Shown: positions 1 through 13,973 of the stretch, one piece after another | Numbering within the stretch: the stretch's first letter is position 1 | Layout of the letters: each line of letters opens with the position of its first letter | Source of the DNA: Anagrus nilaparvatae | Taxonomy: Eukaryota > Arthropoda > Insecta > Hymenoptera > Mymaridae | NCBI GenBank assembly: GCA_022575985.1 | Contig: JAKSXM010000040.1 | Location: forward strand, 17,688,001-17,752,000 | Direction: 5' to 3' | DNA length: 64,000 nt | The notes under the pieces: model-generated | Told to the model about the DNA's origin: nothing | Seen by the model: the letters and a program-made list of their open reading frames with translations, nothing else | Database searches by the model: none | Position numbers and translations under genes: made by a program

Positions 1-576
1 AAAGAATCTTCAGCAAATGATCTTGTTATGGTGAAAAAAAAAATTAGAATAATCTAAACCCTATTATTTTTATTAATGCCGATAAAAACTTTTATTTAAA
101 TAATTATTTATGAATACTGTAAATAATAAATAATAGTTTTCAATTTATGAGAATGTGGATCTCATCAAGGTTATTAAAGAGAAAATACTCAATAAATGTG
201 ATCGTGCCTGAAATAAAAAAGCCTTAGCTTTTTTATAATTCTTTGCGATTTTTATACATATTTTTTTGTTATTATTTTTTTTGATTTAAAATTATTAAAC
301 TTATTTGTGATTACATAGTTGTCTTAAACTTATTGCTATTATTTATTTTTTTTATACATTAAAATTCTTAAAATTATTTGTGATTACATAGTTGTCTTAA
401 CGTTATTGATATTATTAGAGGAAAAAGTTATAATCTATCAGAAGTTAAGTATAAATTTATTCTCTATTTTGATTTTTTTTTTATTATTTATTGTTTTTAT
501 TATATATTTTTTTGCTTATAATTCTTATTATCTTATTAATTAGTTTAAACGTAAATAAACTGAAAGAAAAAAAAAT
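1..576. other. AT-rich tail after env, with a 73-bp direct duplication
   Basis: No coding sequence is seen. A 27-bp block ending gttgtcttaa occurs at 301-327 and again at 374-400, giving a 73-bp period. In the giant-element model this is the 3' untranslated region before a downstream LTR. No LTR-like block and no clear polypurine tract are visible here. Confidence 0.6.
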
Positions 577-2542
577 TTATGGAAGATGCCATGTTGGGGT
601 TGGTATGTCTGATTTTTTGCTGGTGCCTGCTGTTGGATTTTGTTTCACAAAGGTGACTCTGTTATCTCTTGGGAAAATCAGAATTTCTTTCGTTGCTGTG
701 AAGGTTTCATTCGGGTTGCGTGGCGCTTCTTGTGGTTGGTTGCGTGTTAGCGTGTTTGGCCTTATGATGTCCCTGACTGCTGCTGGGATTTGTACTAAAT
801 CTGGTTGCCTGGCTGTATTCTCTGCATCTGTAACTTGTCTAAAACGATTAGTACCCCTACATTCGAGACAATACGCGGACAATATGCTCCATATTAGGAT
901 AGTAATGAAAATTGTGGTAGTGATTATTAAGAGTTTATTGTCTGTGTGTATAATGGTTCTTTTTTGGATATAGTCGTATTCCGATAGCTTTTTTGCTCTT
1001 TGGATTATATATTTTAAATCTACCCCAGTCTCTAGTGATTCAGTTCCCGAGTTATTATTTATACTTGTAGTTTCGTTAATTAGACCGTAAATTTTATCGT
1101 ATACATTTGCTTGCGTTTGGTCTATCATTTTATTAAGGTTTATATATGATTTTGTAAAGACTTCTATTTTTGTTTCGAATTTGACTTCTTTGGCTGCTTT
1201 AAGGACCGCGTTTGAAGTTTTACCAATGCAACCGTCGTCTAGTTTTAAAATTCCTGTGTCTGATAATCGAAAGGATATTGGTGAGTCTTGTTCGCAGCTT
1301 ACATAAATTGATTCATTTTTGTTTGTTGAAAAACCCCAAGCATTTTCTTGAACTAGTTTTATCCAGTGGGTTTGTTCCAATTTTCTTATTTTAATATTGC
1401 AATTTCGTAAATCTGTTTCACCTTGGGTGATTATTCTAATTTCACAGGTTGTTGATGAGCTTATTTCCATAATTGGATTCAAATTTTTACAGATGTATAT
1501 ATCTCTGACGTGTTTGCAGCTATTTAGATTTTCATAATCCAGGGATATGTATGATTGGTTATTTTTGTCTATCGCTATATATTTGAATTCTGGGTAAATA
1601 TATGCGAAAACTTCTAAATTGCCTATTTTTTGCTTAATGGGTAGCGGGTAAAGTTTATACAAATATAAGTGGTAATATTCGAGCAGTGGGACGAATAGTG
1701 CGTATATTAATTGGCTGTTTGATATGTAAACCATTGTTTTTGAGATTCTTGCGATTTCGTCAAGTGAAAATTCGTGGTTTTGTAGGGGAAATTCTGCCCC
1801 TATTCTTGCGTTTTGTATAAGTTCCATTGAATTTTCTAGTTGTTGAAATGGCATAAATTTGGCGTGTATTTCTCCGGTATGGGCCCAGAGTGTTGCCTCA
1901 AGAAGGGTATTTACTTCGCTTTCGAATTCCATTACAGCTGTCCATATTTTTGTGATGATGTTACTCATACGTTGTTGATATTCTACTTTATCCAATCTGG
2001 CGTCTAGGTCGCTTATCTGGTCGGTTATGTTTTCTAGATTCTTCTGAATGTTACTAAAGTTTATGTCTATAATTTGTGTGAGATTAAGTACGAGCTCAGC
2101 TGTTTGTTGTGAGGTGTTATACGCTTTTTCGGCAATTTCTTGTAACAATATTCCGTCTTCTTCGTCTAGAGTTCCGAAAAGGATTTTCTGAATTTTCCCC
2201 ATGAAAGGTAAAACTGCTTCTCGTTTTTCTTTTGTGACGTTATTTTTTCCGAAAGACTTTAGTATTTGGTATAATTCACTAGCTATGTTTTCCAATTTTC
2301 CGTATAGTTCGGTAAATTCTGGTTCGTAGGTACATGGGTTTTTACAGAAAGATTCGGTGACATTTATTGCGTGCCTTAGGGCTGGTGCTGTTTCCTTTAA
2401 GGGTTGTAAGTTTATTCTATTGAAAATTTTCCAATTCGTGGTGGAGATTCTGAGTTGGGCTATCTTTTCATAGATTAGCCCCGGATTTTGCGGTAACGGC
2501 TGTATTTCGATTCCATTGTATGCGCATATACTTGTCAAATCC
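577..2542 (-). CDS. env: Errantivirus-type envelope protein (baculovirus F-like), body exon
   Basis: Intact frame of about 650 codons ending at 577. It resembles the F-like fusion proteins of insect errantiviruses and baculoviruses, which act as type I membrane glycoproteins in entry. Counting from the TTG at 2,536-2,538, a basic cleavage-type site KEKR is near residue 103. It is followed by a hydrophobic fusion-peptide-like stretch and the family hallmark LFGTLDEED at 120-128. A heptad-like region follows (about 145-190), with many N-glycosylation sequons, one membrane span at about 536-555 and a tail of roughly 98 residues. There is no ATG at the start: the frame opens directly after a TTTTAG acceptor, so the start and signal peptide must come from an upstream exon. 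The leader exon ending at 51,738 fits in phase. Inferred to be made from a spliced subgenomic RNA, as known for gypsy env. Confidence 0.88.
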
Positions 2543-2550
2543 CTAAAATT
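2543..2550 (-). promoter_or_regulatory. Splice acceptor of env
   Basis: On the minus strand the bases AATTTTAG end at 2,543 and the env frame follows at once. One base completes a codon left open by a phase-2 donor, and the frame then continues into env. The tract before it is AT-rich rather than strongly pyrimidine-rich. The partner proposed is the GTGAGT donor at 51,732-51,737. Confidence 0.6.
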
Positions 2551-5500
2551 TATAATTTTAATGTATAATTCTTATTATTTATTATTATTTTTTTTTCTTG
2601 AGAGTATTTGGCGTCTGTTCATATACTGTTTTTTTTGTCTAAATTAAGTGGATTTGAGATATTTGTACATGGGAAGGTTGTATTTGTTTATCTTGTTTTT
2701 AGGGTGCTGGGGAATTTGGAATTTTCATATACATGTAATTTGAGTTATTTTATGTTTTTTCTGGTTAGGATCCGTGTTATGAGAAAGGAAAAATATTTTT
2801 CCATTTTTTTTTTACTAGAAAAATCTTTATAAATTATTTGTTTGTGGGAGAACAAAGGAACGGGGATTTGTTTTCTCCTCATTTTTGTCTAAGACTTGTA
2901 AGTTCTCGGAAATCTAATGGAGTTAAAAATAAAGGTTTTTTGTTTCAAATTCTGCGTTAGCCCTATGCTTCGACAGAATTTATGCTATGCAAATTTCTTT
3001 ACACACCAAAATTTATAGCGAATATTTTAATACTTGTCACTTACCCCTGTTAAATTATTTGGGTCTTGATTGCTTATCATATGGTTAAATTCATTTTGTT
3101 ATTTTTACAAGGATGGGAAAGTATCATATGATTTTTCTATGTGTGTGCGTAAAAATAATTGGAATTGGAGAAAGAAAAATTATAAGAATATGTAAAAAAA
3201 ATTTTAACCGCATAAATGACAATCTGACTACTATAAAAAATCTCACACCGAGCTTTAAAGCTCGTTAACTCGGACAAAAGAAAAAAAATTCCGTTTAGGT
3301 TCAGAAGTCATGAAGGGATAAAACTTAAAAATTATTAAATCTTTCTAAGATTTTTTAAAAAAAAAATAGATACTCAAAATATATGTCACTGTTCGCTAAA
3401 GTTCATAAGGTCTATAAAAAAATTATTTCGGTATCGTATTCAACAATATTAGTTTCTAATGGTTTTAGGCTCTTTTTTTTGACTATCAAAAGGCGTAATA
3501 AATTGATGTAAAAGGTTCGTTATGCTGATTTTTATTCAATACTGAATAACTATTATTGCGAAAAAATCTAAAAAAAGCTTTGTTTGGTTTTTTTTTTGAT
3601 TTATTTATTTATTTTTATATTTTTTTATAGACGTGTGCTTTAGTAAAAAAAAATTCTTATAGTGCCCCGTAGGAATTTTCCCGTAGAATTTCATTCTGTA
3701 GTCCAAAAATTTTCTAAAACACGCATGCGCGAGAAAAGGGTCAACTTTCTTGTTTGGTCTTTTTTGCTTTAATACCTTAGCTGCAGGCAGCTCAAGAAAT
3801 CATTTTTTCCAAAAAAAAAAATTGCAAAATCACGTTACCGACGGAAATCTTATTAAAATTTTGGGGTTTTTTTTTTTTACTTACATTGGGATACTAATAT
3901 TAAATCATTTCTATGATATCTCCTCTTTTTTCAAATAAGACTAAAATTGACTCTCTCTTTTTTTTTTTTTAAAAATGAAAAATTGAAAATGAGATTCAAT
4001 TTATTCTATCTGTTAAACAAATAATTATCATAAGACGAGTAGGAGAAAGAATTAGGCCTTTATGGTTTGTAAAATTTTCTTGTAACGTTTTTTGGAGCAA
4101 TTTCAAAAGTTGGTCATTTTAGCATTAAAATAGTCATTTGGTTTGTTGATTGTCACTATGGGAGTTAACAATAATACTTTTGGTGTGTGGTACATGAGTG
4201 GTGACCCTTATATGGAAAAAAAATTGGAAGTATTTTGGTTAGTTGGCGAGGTTGTAGCTTTGTGTTAAAGATTACAAAAAAGAATCCTCTTTAATAACAT
4301 TGTCGTATTGTGTAGTTACTTAAAGTTTTGTTATTTCTTTTATTTCTACACTGAAGAAAAAATTTCTTGGTTCAAGAACATCTTATGCATTGTTTTTAAT
4401 TTTTTTTTTTTGGAATCCAGAGTATATAATTTTTTTTTAAAATTAGGAAACTATCGTTAATTGAACGACGTACTTTTTTTTTTTTTAACCAAATATATCT
4501 ATTGAATTTTGGTTCCATTCAAACAGACACATGCCTTTTCAAAGAAAATGAACACTTTTTTCGTTAGAGACTGGATGGATTATTACAAAAAATTTCGATG
4601 CTTTGACTCAAAAAAGATTCTTTTAATTTAAGGAAACGCTTTTTTTTATATCATGAAATTTAATTTTTTTTGTTTTTCATGCAAACAAAAAATCTCATGC
4701 TACAATCATAAACTCTGCTTAAAAAATGCTTCATTTCATTCAAATAGTTATATTTTATTCGTTCAAAAAAATTTAGTTTTTAGATTGCATAAACTGGGTT
4801 TTAGTACTACACAATTTTCCAGAACTGCACTTTGTGTGTAGAAATTGCACGTTAAAATTCCCTCTAGAAAGTTGATTTGCATACAGATTTCTCTTTTTGA
4901 AATTTTGTTATTACTAGAAACAACTGCGCTTCGCGCAGAGAATGACTGCCTTCTATTCATTATCAAACAATTATTTATTAAAAATATTTTAAATTATTAT
5001 TTGAAAAGAGATAAAATATTGTAAATGATAAATTCTAATTTAATAAATGACCCTAATTTTTTTTGCGGTGACATTTAATTATTATATTCAATAATTTCAT
5101 TTGCTTAGTAAAAAGTATAAAACTAATTAATTTTTGTCCAAAAAGTAAATTATAATTGTTTGAAATTGGATTCTTTTAAATGAACTTTTGCACACAAAAA
5201 AAAAACAAATTTAATCGTTTAAACCATTTGAACTAAAAATTGGTATGGAAACTTATCATTAGTTGTGCTTTTGGGAAAAAATAGTTTGAACCCATTTCTG
5301 AGACCCTTCATTTCAACTTGGGCCCAATTGGCGTGGAATCCCTCATATAGTTGTTTTTAATTTATTTTTTTAGTTATTTATATTTAAAAACTTACAACTG
5401 GTTTGCGTTCTCACATAACCAACGATCATGGAACATGTTCTTTTATAAAAGTCTTAACGTATACTCCTAATTTTATAAGTAGTACTATAACTCCTAATTT

Positions 5501-8500
5501 TTATAAGTCCTAAAACAAAATTACAACAAATCCCGAAATATAATTAATCCTACGTCCATAAAACTAAAGTATTCTAAGGTCTTGTTTTTATCAGAGCTTG
5601 ATCAGGCCCTGACTCCCACTTCAAATTATTCTAAGTCCCTAAATCGAAAATATTCTAAGTCCATTTCACCCCTCTCCCTAAAAACATGAATATTTCGACC
5701 CCTCCTGCCGAGCTGGACTTTTTCAAATACTTCATCCAATGAACATGTTCCATGTTAATAAATTAATGTGATAAAAGTGTATAAGAGTAGTTAAACGAAA
5801 TTAGTATATTCAGAAAAAATAGCTTTCTCCAGTAAATAAAATTTACTTGATCAGTAAAAAAACTACTTCACACACTGAAAATCCTTTTAGTTCTCAAATT
5901 TTGGAGCTATACGTCCCAAAAAATTTGTAGTGAAGCAAGCTAAGGATTTGGAGCTTTGACGCACTATCCAAGTGATCAGAAAGCCAAAAAGAATTTCAGT
6001 GCAGTGATCAGAGAAGTCTGTTAAAGATAATTAATTTTTATTCTAAGAATTTTAATATTATCACAAAAAAAATAGTCATTTTTACTCTTTCGTACTGATT
6101 ATTAATTTTAACTAGTTATATTTATCTTCAAATCTACATTTACTTATTTTATCATTCATGAAACTGCCTTTCTGCTTTTACCCTACAGGTGTTTTTAAAC
6201 CACCAAATTTTAGTCTTAGTTCAAAAACCTATTTTTGTTCATTTAGTTTTCATGAATCTCTTAAACAATCACCAATTATTTTTCCATGGCCTAACCATTA
6301 TTTTCGGTATAAAACACAGGGTTCAATTATTCGATGCTTGTTTTCACCGTCATGGAAAGTTAAATAGACCTATATTTTTTACACGTTTAATAAATAAACA
6401 TTTTTTTTGCTTTTTCAGAATTTCTATTCAACCAAATAATTTTTACTAATCTAATTTTGCAACCGAAAATCCATTTAGGTCTTTTTTCTTTACACAATTT
6501 GTCTACATTTTTGTAGGTATAATCTATCTTATCAATTTAGACATTGACCCCGAAAATTTTTGAATAAAATTACTCATACATGCTCAAGTAAAAATATTCT
6601 AAATCGGGAAATAATTTACTGGTTCCTGGAAGGGGTAAACAAATTTTTATTAATGATTTGTTTATATGTAAGTGCTTTTTGAGACGCTCGGATGCTAAAA
6701 ACCGATTTTTAAGAAAATCCGTATTGTGTGTATTTTTTGGGGATCTTGTTACGGACTAAAACAAAATTTTAGCTTTAAAAGTACTGAAACTACCCTTTTT
6801 TATTCCTAATTTTTTATTAAAGCTTTAGATTCCAAAATTCTATTATAAATCCGATATCTGAAATTTTGAAAATTTTAGTCTTATCATTTTTGTAGACAAA
6901 AATACAAAAATAATATCCCTTTCTTTCTCTATGAGAGTTATAATTTTAGGAAATTTATTAAAACCATAGAAGTTAAGGTTAAAATATTACATTTTAAACC
7001 AATTTAGCTATTGGAAGATAATTAATTATTAATTATTAAATAATTAATTAATTATTTATCTTTTTCGAGTATCATAACCTATAGTACCAATAACTTGGTG
7101 ATTTATTAATTATATTTTAAAACGGTTTTTTAAAGTACCCAATAAATAAACATAGTACCTAATTTAAATTTTTTTTATTTTATTCAAACTATTTTATTTG
7201 GTATAATAAATTTAGAAGGATCTGATTTTTAAATTTTTTTTTTTTTAATTAACCGCACATTTTTTGTATATAAAAAAAAATTTATTATTAAAACATTTAA
7301 AAATTATTTTTGGTATTTATACTAAAACATATACGACTAAAAATTTTGAGGTTTTATATTTAAAATTTTGTTTTTATCACAATATTCATGCTATAACCCA
7401 ACTTCATAAAATTATAAATAAATTTTCAAATTTAAAATAAAAACATTTGGAGCAATGCATTTTTATTAACCAATCAGGAGTGGTTTTTAGCTATAACAAT
7501 GTACATAGTTACTGTATCGAAGACATGTACTTTTTAGGATAGGATTATTATTATTTTTTTTATAAAGGAACACTCATTTGGTGTTAATTAATTCCCGCCG
7601 TTTAGAACCAAAAAAAAATTACCCTGCCAACTAGTTGGCACTGAGGTTCCTCAAACAATGGTCTGTAATCTTAATTTACAACAAATATTATTACGGCCCT
7701 GTAATTACATACATTTTTCGTTTTTAGTAGCTGGTAGAGTAAATTATTAAAATCGTTAAAGTGAAAAATTCTAGCGTCCATGGATTGGTCGCGCCGGCGT
7801 TAATAGATTTTAAGTCATTTGCATAATTAAAGAAAACAAATATAAAAGGCTAATTTTATTTATTTATTTTATTAGAATATATAATTAGCTCTTAATAATT
7901 AAAATATTGGGTAACATGTTTTTTGTTTTGTCAAAGAAATGGTTGTTAACGATGCGAAAATTACAAATATTCGCTCAATTATTATACAAGATAGGAGTTT
8001 TTACCAGAATTTACAATAATTTCTTATAATTTATTTTCTCAGTGTACTTCTTGCATTTGACCAATCTTCCGCAACAATGATAATAATAACAATAGTAATA
8101 TTTTGTAATAAATAAAAAATTAATTGCTTCAAGATTTTAACATTATTTCTATTATTTCCATTAATCACAAAATAATAAATTATTTAATTCTATAAATTGT
8201 TTGATTCTTTTTAAAAAAAAATGCCAATATAACTTTTAAATCTTAATTTTATAATGCAAAGATAACCATAATCATTTAATTTTTTTTGCTGTTTACTATT
8301 GTTTATAATTTCATTAAGCTATATACATAAATAAACATAGCCATGAATAAAATAATCCGAGGAAGTCAAATGAGGCAAGATTTCCCTCACTCTTTCTTGT
8401 GTGTTATAATTTATATCAAGGTAAAAATTGTGATTAGATACAAAATTTACTATATACTAAATTTCTAAAACTTGTAATTAGATATGTCCAAAACGAAAAA

Positions 8501-8640
8501 TAAAGGTGTTTTATGCATATGTTTTTTTTACGAAGATTTCGGAGAAAGAAGAAGAAGAAAAAAAAATTCAAAAGAAATATTTTACACCAAGAAAATCTTG
8601 TATCTTGTTATTTTTAATATCGAAAAAAAAAATTGACCAA
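2551..8640. other. AT-rich non-coding stretch
   Basis: Long T and A runs on both strands and no convincing gene. The open frames around 6,158-6,449 and 4,653-4,966 have unbiased, low-complexity composition and no recognisable domain. One possible terminal-inverted-repeat element (5,427-5,754) is listed separately. Confidence 0.6.
5427..5754. repeat. Possible MITE with 14-bp terminal inverted repeats
   Basis: CATGGAACATGTTC at 5,427-5,440 is mirrored by GAACATGTTCCATG at 5,741-5,754, enclosing about 300 bp with a locally lower A/T-run density. No target-site duplication could be recognised, and GAACATGTTC is itself palindromic, which weakens the case. Confidence 0.3.
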
Positions 8641-9600
8641 CAATTAGTATTAGATCCAGGAAATTACTATAAACAATTTTCTAAAACCGTATAAATAAAT
8701 TAGGTACTATCTTCAAAGAAAAAAATTTTGGAGTTTTGGAATTTTGTGACAAAATTTTATGAGAGAAAAAAAAAATTATTGGATTCGAGATATCGAGTCA
8801 AAATCGTACTTTTAAATATAAGTATTTTGTGGAAATAAGATAGGTATTACATTAAAATGGAAAAAAAAAAATGGTTTTAGAATTATTGATACTAAAAAAA
8901 AATTTTTAAAAAAAATTAGATCTTTTGTGAAATATCACCGGTTACAATATTTTCAAATATTAATACTATCATGAGATTGAATGAAGCATTATATTAAAAA
9001 AAATTGTAGTTCTTTTAATTTTTGATTTTTTAATTTTGAGAAAGAAAATTTTGAAGAGAAAAAAAATTAAGTATCATTTCCGAAAATTTACTGTAAACGG
9101 GGTTCTTAAAACTAGTACTTCCATGGAAATAAATTAGGTACTACGTCCAAAAGAAAAAAGTTTCGCATTTTTTGTATTTTTTGTGAGAAAAAAAATTTTA
9201 GGAATAAATTTTCAGAAAATTAAATATCCGATTCGAGATATCATTTGAAACTATACTTTCAAATATAAGTACCTTCATGAAACTATATGAAGTAATATAC
9301 CCCAAAATTTTGTATTTTTTGTTCCTTTAATGTTGAGAAAGAAATTGATGACATTTGATTTTAGAAAAAAAAAAATTACTATAAACAATTTTCTAAAACT
9401 ATAGAAATAATTTGGTACTGCGTTCAAAGAAATTTTCGGGGTTTTTGAAATTTTGTGTTAAAATTTTGTGAAGAAAAAAAAGAGAACAATTTCAAAAAAA
9501 AATTTTTGGATTCGAGATATCGAGTAAATTTCGTACTTTTAAATATAAGTACTTTTATGGAAATAAATTAGGTATTCTATCCAAATTAAGGTAGTTACTG
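8640..9600. repeat. Diverged tandem repeat (about 230-290 bp units)
   Basis: Blocks such as ttactataaacaattttct, ggattcgagatatcgagt and tttaaatataagtac recur in the same order. The second block is near 8,781 and 9,508, with a degraded copy near 9,229. Three to four worn copies are present. No coding content is seen. Confidence 0.65.
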
Positions 9601-10204
9601 TTAATGCCCGAACTGAGCAATTAGATTTTAATGCACTCAGTAGATTAATTGTAAAAAAAAACATTTAAAATTGATTACTTTGCCGGTTTTTCTGTCACGT
9701 GCTACATAGTAGTCTTCTTTCTTTGTCTATCTTGAATTTTTTAAAAGGCGCAATGGTACGTTATTTCGTACTAAACATGGGCCTTTAAAATTTGTGTTTG
9801 TTTTTTTTTTTTTCAATACCCAGACATAAAAATAAATAAAAAAACGAGCGCCTAATAATCACTGTTATTAATATTTCTATACCCGGACTTTTCATATATT
9901 TAATTTGTGGTCCGGATGAGATTAATTCCCGGACCCTTACTCCGTATGGGTTTGTGTCCAGACTCCCTAGTATCTGTTGTGGTACGACAGAGCCTTACCG
10001 TTTTTTTCTTATGTGTGTTTTTTTTATTGTTACATGTGGAAAAAACAGGCGTGGAAGTTTAATACGTTTTGTGTTAGGCTAAAAGATTAAATAAAAAAAA
10101 TAAAAAAAAAAAAATAAAAAATAAAAAAAATTACCGTAAATTAATATAAATTAATATGAATTAAGATAAATTAATTATTGGGTTTTTTTTTTTTGGTTTC
10201 TGTT

Positions 10205-10743
10205 ATATAAAAACTAAAGATTTTGGAGTTTAAGAGAAAGGTTAGTTTGTTGTTGTGGCTGAAGTTCTTTTTTCTTCAGTTATTTCTCAAATTTTGAAAA
10301 GGTAAGATTGTTATTTGATGGAAAAAAAAAAGGAAAACCTTTAAATCTTTTATATTTGAAATTTTTTTTCTTATATAGACTTTTTTTTGCATAGCGAGAA
10401 ATCAATTGGTTATCTGTTTAGAAAAAAAAAACTTGGATTCGGTTCAAATTGTGTTATCTTCTTACTTGATTTGGTGAATTCATTGGGTAAGTTTTTTTTT
10501 TTTACTTAAGTGATGATCTTTGTATAACCTTGTGCCTTTTTAAATTTTAGGTGGAGTTAGATTGCCTTATTTGGTTTTGCGAGGTCCAAATTTTCAACGG
10601 ATTTTTCTTGATTTAAATAGAACTAATTACTACCAGCAATGATGGAAAGAAAAAATTCTAAACCAGAAAGCTTTACAGCTTTACCAGTTTTAGCTAGAAG
10701 TCTAGGGACTAGATCAAGGCAGAAACATCTGGTAGATTATTGA
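10205..10743 (+). CDS. Possible TATA-driven spliced unit with a 34-residue ORF
   Basis: A TATATAAAA box lies at 10,205-10,213. Downstream, good splice signals outline three exons: one ending 10,301 (AAAAG|GTAAGA), one at 10,379-10,486 (before GTAAGT), and one starting 10,551 (after AATTTTAG). Neither of the first two exons contains an ATG. The first ATG of the predicted RNA is at 10,639 and opens a 34-codon ORF ending TGA at 10,741-10,743, with a basic C-terminal half. No family is recognised. It could equally be a non-coding RNA, or the 5' part of a gene whose later exons I cannot see. Confidence 0.3.
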
Positions 10744-13700
10744 GATTGATTTGAAATTAAGTTATTTTTATAATTTAGTGAATGAAAAATTAGTGAAGTA
10801 AAAACTATTGAACTATGTTCGTTGCATAAAATTGGATTGATGTGGCATAGTGAAAAAACTAAGGCATCGATAGATAATAAAGTCTATGGGAGCCAATACT
10901 TATAAAAATGTTTCGTCAAACGTCATGCTCCAGTCAATATAAAAATTTTCTTAAGATTTGTGCTTGTTCGGCCTAGTCATCTGTTATCTATTTTGATGAG
11001 TGCTAAATTTATTTAGTGAAATATCAAGTTTAAAAAAAAAAATGAAAAATTAAGATGATTTAAGATGTTCCAGATTTGAATAAACCTTTTTAAAATGGTC
11101 CAGGAATACGGTAATGCGTGAAATATTAATTCCCCTTTTTTTTCTATTTTTAAAACTGATTAAAAAATTGTTTTCTAGAAAATTTTTTGGGACAAAAGAT
11201 GTTTACATTAACCAAAGAATGATGCTTGGTATAAGGTATGCAATAATACCTTGGCTATAAATACTCTAAAAAAATTTTGGTGTTTGATAACGAAAGGTTT
11301 TTGGCGACAAGTTTTACTATAAACTTGCCTACAACCACAGTGTCTACGGCATATTGGTCCTCATTTTAGAACAGGTTACTGATTCATTTTTTAGTTCATA
11401 ATTATGCCAATAATTAATTATAGCAAGTACTTTTATAGTAGCTCTTGCAGCAATATAATTTTTTATTTTCTGTCAAAGAAAATTTTAAAATCATTTTTAT
11501 CATTCCAGGTATAATTATGGAGCTGATGCATAAATAACATGAAGTATATATAAAAAAAAATGTTAAACATTTAATTTTTTTTGTGGAATTAAATTTTCTC
11601 CAATTTATAGATCTAATCTATATAATATGTGGTTCATATATTTTAAAATTATAAAATAATTTTTTATTATTGTTCTATAAAAAAAAAACTCCGCTTTTCA
11701 ATCGAATATTAGACTTCATCCAAAGATTCATGTATTTATTTGATGTTAATAGTCGAACTCTTTTATGACTAAAAAAAACTTGTATTTAAAGAAAGGTGTA
11801 AATATTTGCTAAATATTTATACATATTGTTATCACAATCTTTATATTAAATCCGTAAAGATGTTCTATTAATTTAATTTCATTAAATGAAGCATTATCAT
11901 ACTGTAGAAGTTGTACGACTGAAATATAGCTATGCCTATTTTTTTTTATTGTGTTACATCAGTTTATGTTTTAATAGTCTGTAATTATTTATACTTTATT
12001 AGTTTTTACATATTTTTATTAGTGAACTAGATGCAAAAAAAAAGTACAAATTTATATACAGTGTTGAAAGCTTTTAAATTGATTTTACAAATTATATTAA
12101 TTTTATTTGATAAGGTTATCCAGGGTATGTTAAATTATAAGTCAATATATTAAAAAAAAATTATTTCCTAAGTTAATTTCCTTTACGTTCTTGAATCTAA
12201 ATATGCAATTAAAGATATTATACAAATAATTAAATTTAGTTCTAAGTTCATTATATCAAACTTTTTTTATACATATTTTTTTTTGAAAAAACAACATTTA
12301 TTGTACATCTCTAAAATGAAAATAATCTTGATTTTCATCTTTGAGATTAAAAATTTTTTTTTTAAACCAACAACAAAATACTGTATATATAACAAAAAAT
12401 TAGTTCCCTTTTATAATAACACAAATTATTATACTTTGTACGTTTTATATTCTGGCCATGGAAAATTTATTTTTCCTTTTCTTAATATCAAAGAAAAAGG
12501 TGCGTTGTAACATATAAATTTATCTTTAAGGAATCAATGAATATATAAATCTTGCAAAAATATGTCTGAATTAATAAATATAAAACCAAGTTTTACTTCT
12601 ATATTTATAAAACATTTTTTACAAATTAATTCGTATAATATTTGATACGAATGTATCAAATATTAGCTTTGAAAAAAGTAATTAATCATACATGCAAAGG
12701 TAACAAAAATAAGGAACTATTACATTAAATTAAAATTAAAACATTTTCACAAAAAAATTCTATAAGTACTTATTATTAATTTATATTTTTTCAACCATGC
12801 TCTATAAAAATTATTTATGTTCATGGAAAATGTGAGATAAAGTTTACTGTATGCAAAATATGTTTATAAAATTTCCCATTTTACTTCTGTATTATTAAGT
12901 CAACCTGTTTAAATTATTTGTAAAATACAAAATTTCCATTTTTGTTGATTTGGTCATTGGTAATTGTAACGCATTGAATCAAGAAAATGTGACTGTATTT
13001 ATTGAGAATGTCATCGATTCACAATATTGCCATTGAAACTTAGTTTAAAATTAAAATTAAAAAAACTCAATGTGAAATTTAATAACAGATTTATTTATTT
13101 TTTTTTTAATAAATCTGCAAAACTTATATTGCAAATTATAATTTTTTGAGCTAATTATTAATTGCAAGAAATAATTATGGTATTTAATATTTATAATTGG
13201 GTTTGGTTGCCCTATTTGAGTTTTGTTTGGCTTGACTTACTAATTTGATGTTCAAATGGTTTGAAATTATTTATAATGCGTTAAAAAAAAATTTTAAAGT
13301 GATTCAAGCAAAATTTCAAGACTGCCCCCAAATAGTGTAACTTATGAAAGGCTATAAGTGTTTATAAATTATTAAATCATAGGAATTTATTTTTTATCTA
13401 GTTTTTTGATTAATATATTAATAATTAATCTATAATTATCCCGCAATAGTCTAAGGAATACTCGTTTGATACAAAAAGAAACTCTCTTAAATCTCACAAA
13501 CTTGCGCAAAAGAAATTCTGTAAAAAGTTAAGTATTATTAAGTATATTTTTTAAAAAAAAACTTTAATTGCTTATTCATCTCTAGTTATGAACCACCGTT
13601 ATAGATAAACTACAATGTTCGCAGATCAAAATTCCTTGCAATTACAAACTTTCTCTTATCACATGTAGAAGGTTTTCCACCTATGTTGTGCCTTTACGTT

Positions 13701-13973
13701 GGGCTATGTGTAAGGGCTAATGGAATTTATAAACCTAAGACTTGTAGTATGAGTATAAGTATGCCGAAAAATTTTAATTGAGGAAAAATTCCATTTGATT
13801 TTCAGGAGTTCCTTTGAAAAAAGTTAATCTTTGCTTTCTTCCCTTTTTTTTTTGGTGGGGGAAAATTCAACAAGTAGTTGGCGTTTGGCCAAATATATCA
13901 GGGGAAAGGTTAGGTAGATAAGCATTGTTTATTTGAGAGGTAGGCATAAATTTGGAGCTTTGGACTTTCCTAC
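10744..13973. other. AT-rich non-coding stretch
   Basis: Low-complexity A/T runs with no supported gene. The open frame at 12,283-12,510 is rich in Lys, Phe, Tyr and Asn, as expected by chance at this composition. Confidence 0.55.

Noticed and set aside
491..973. Plus-strand 160-codon frame
   Set aside because: It lies antisense over the C-terminal part of env and has no independent support.
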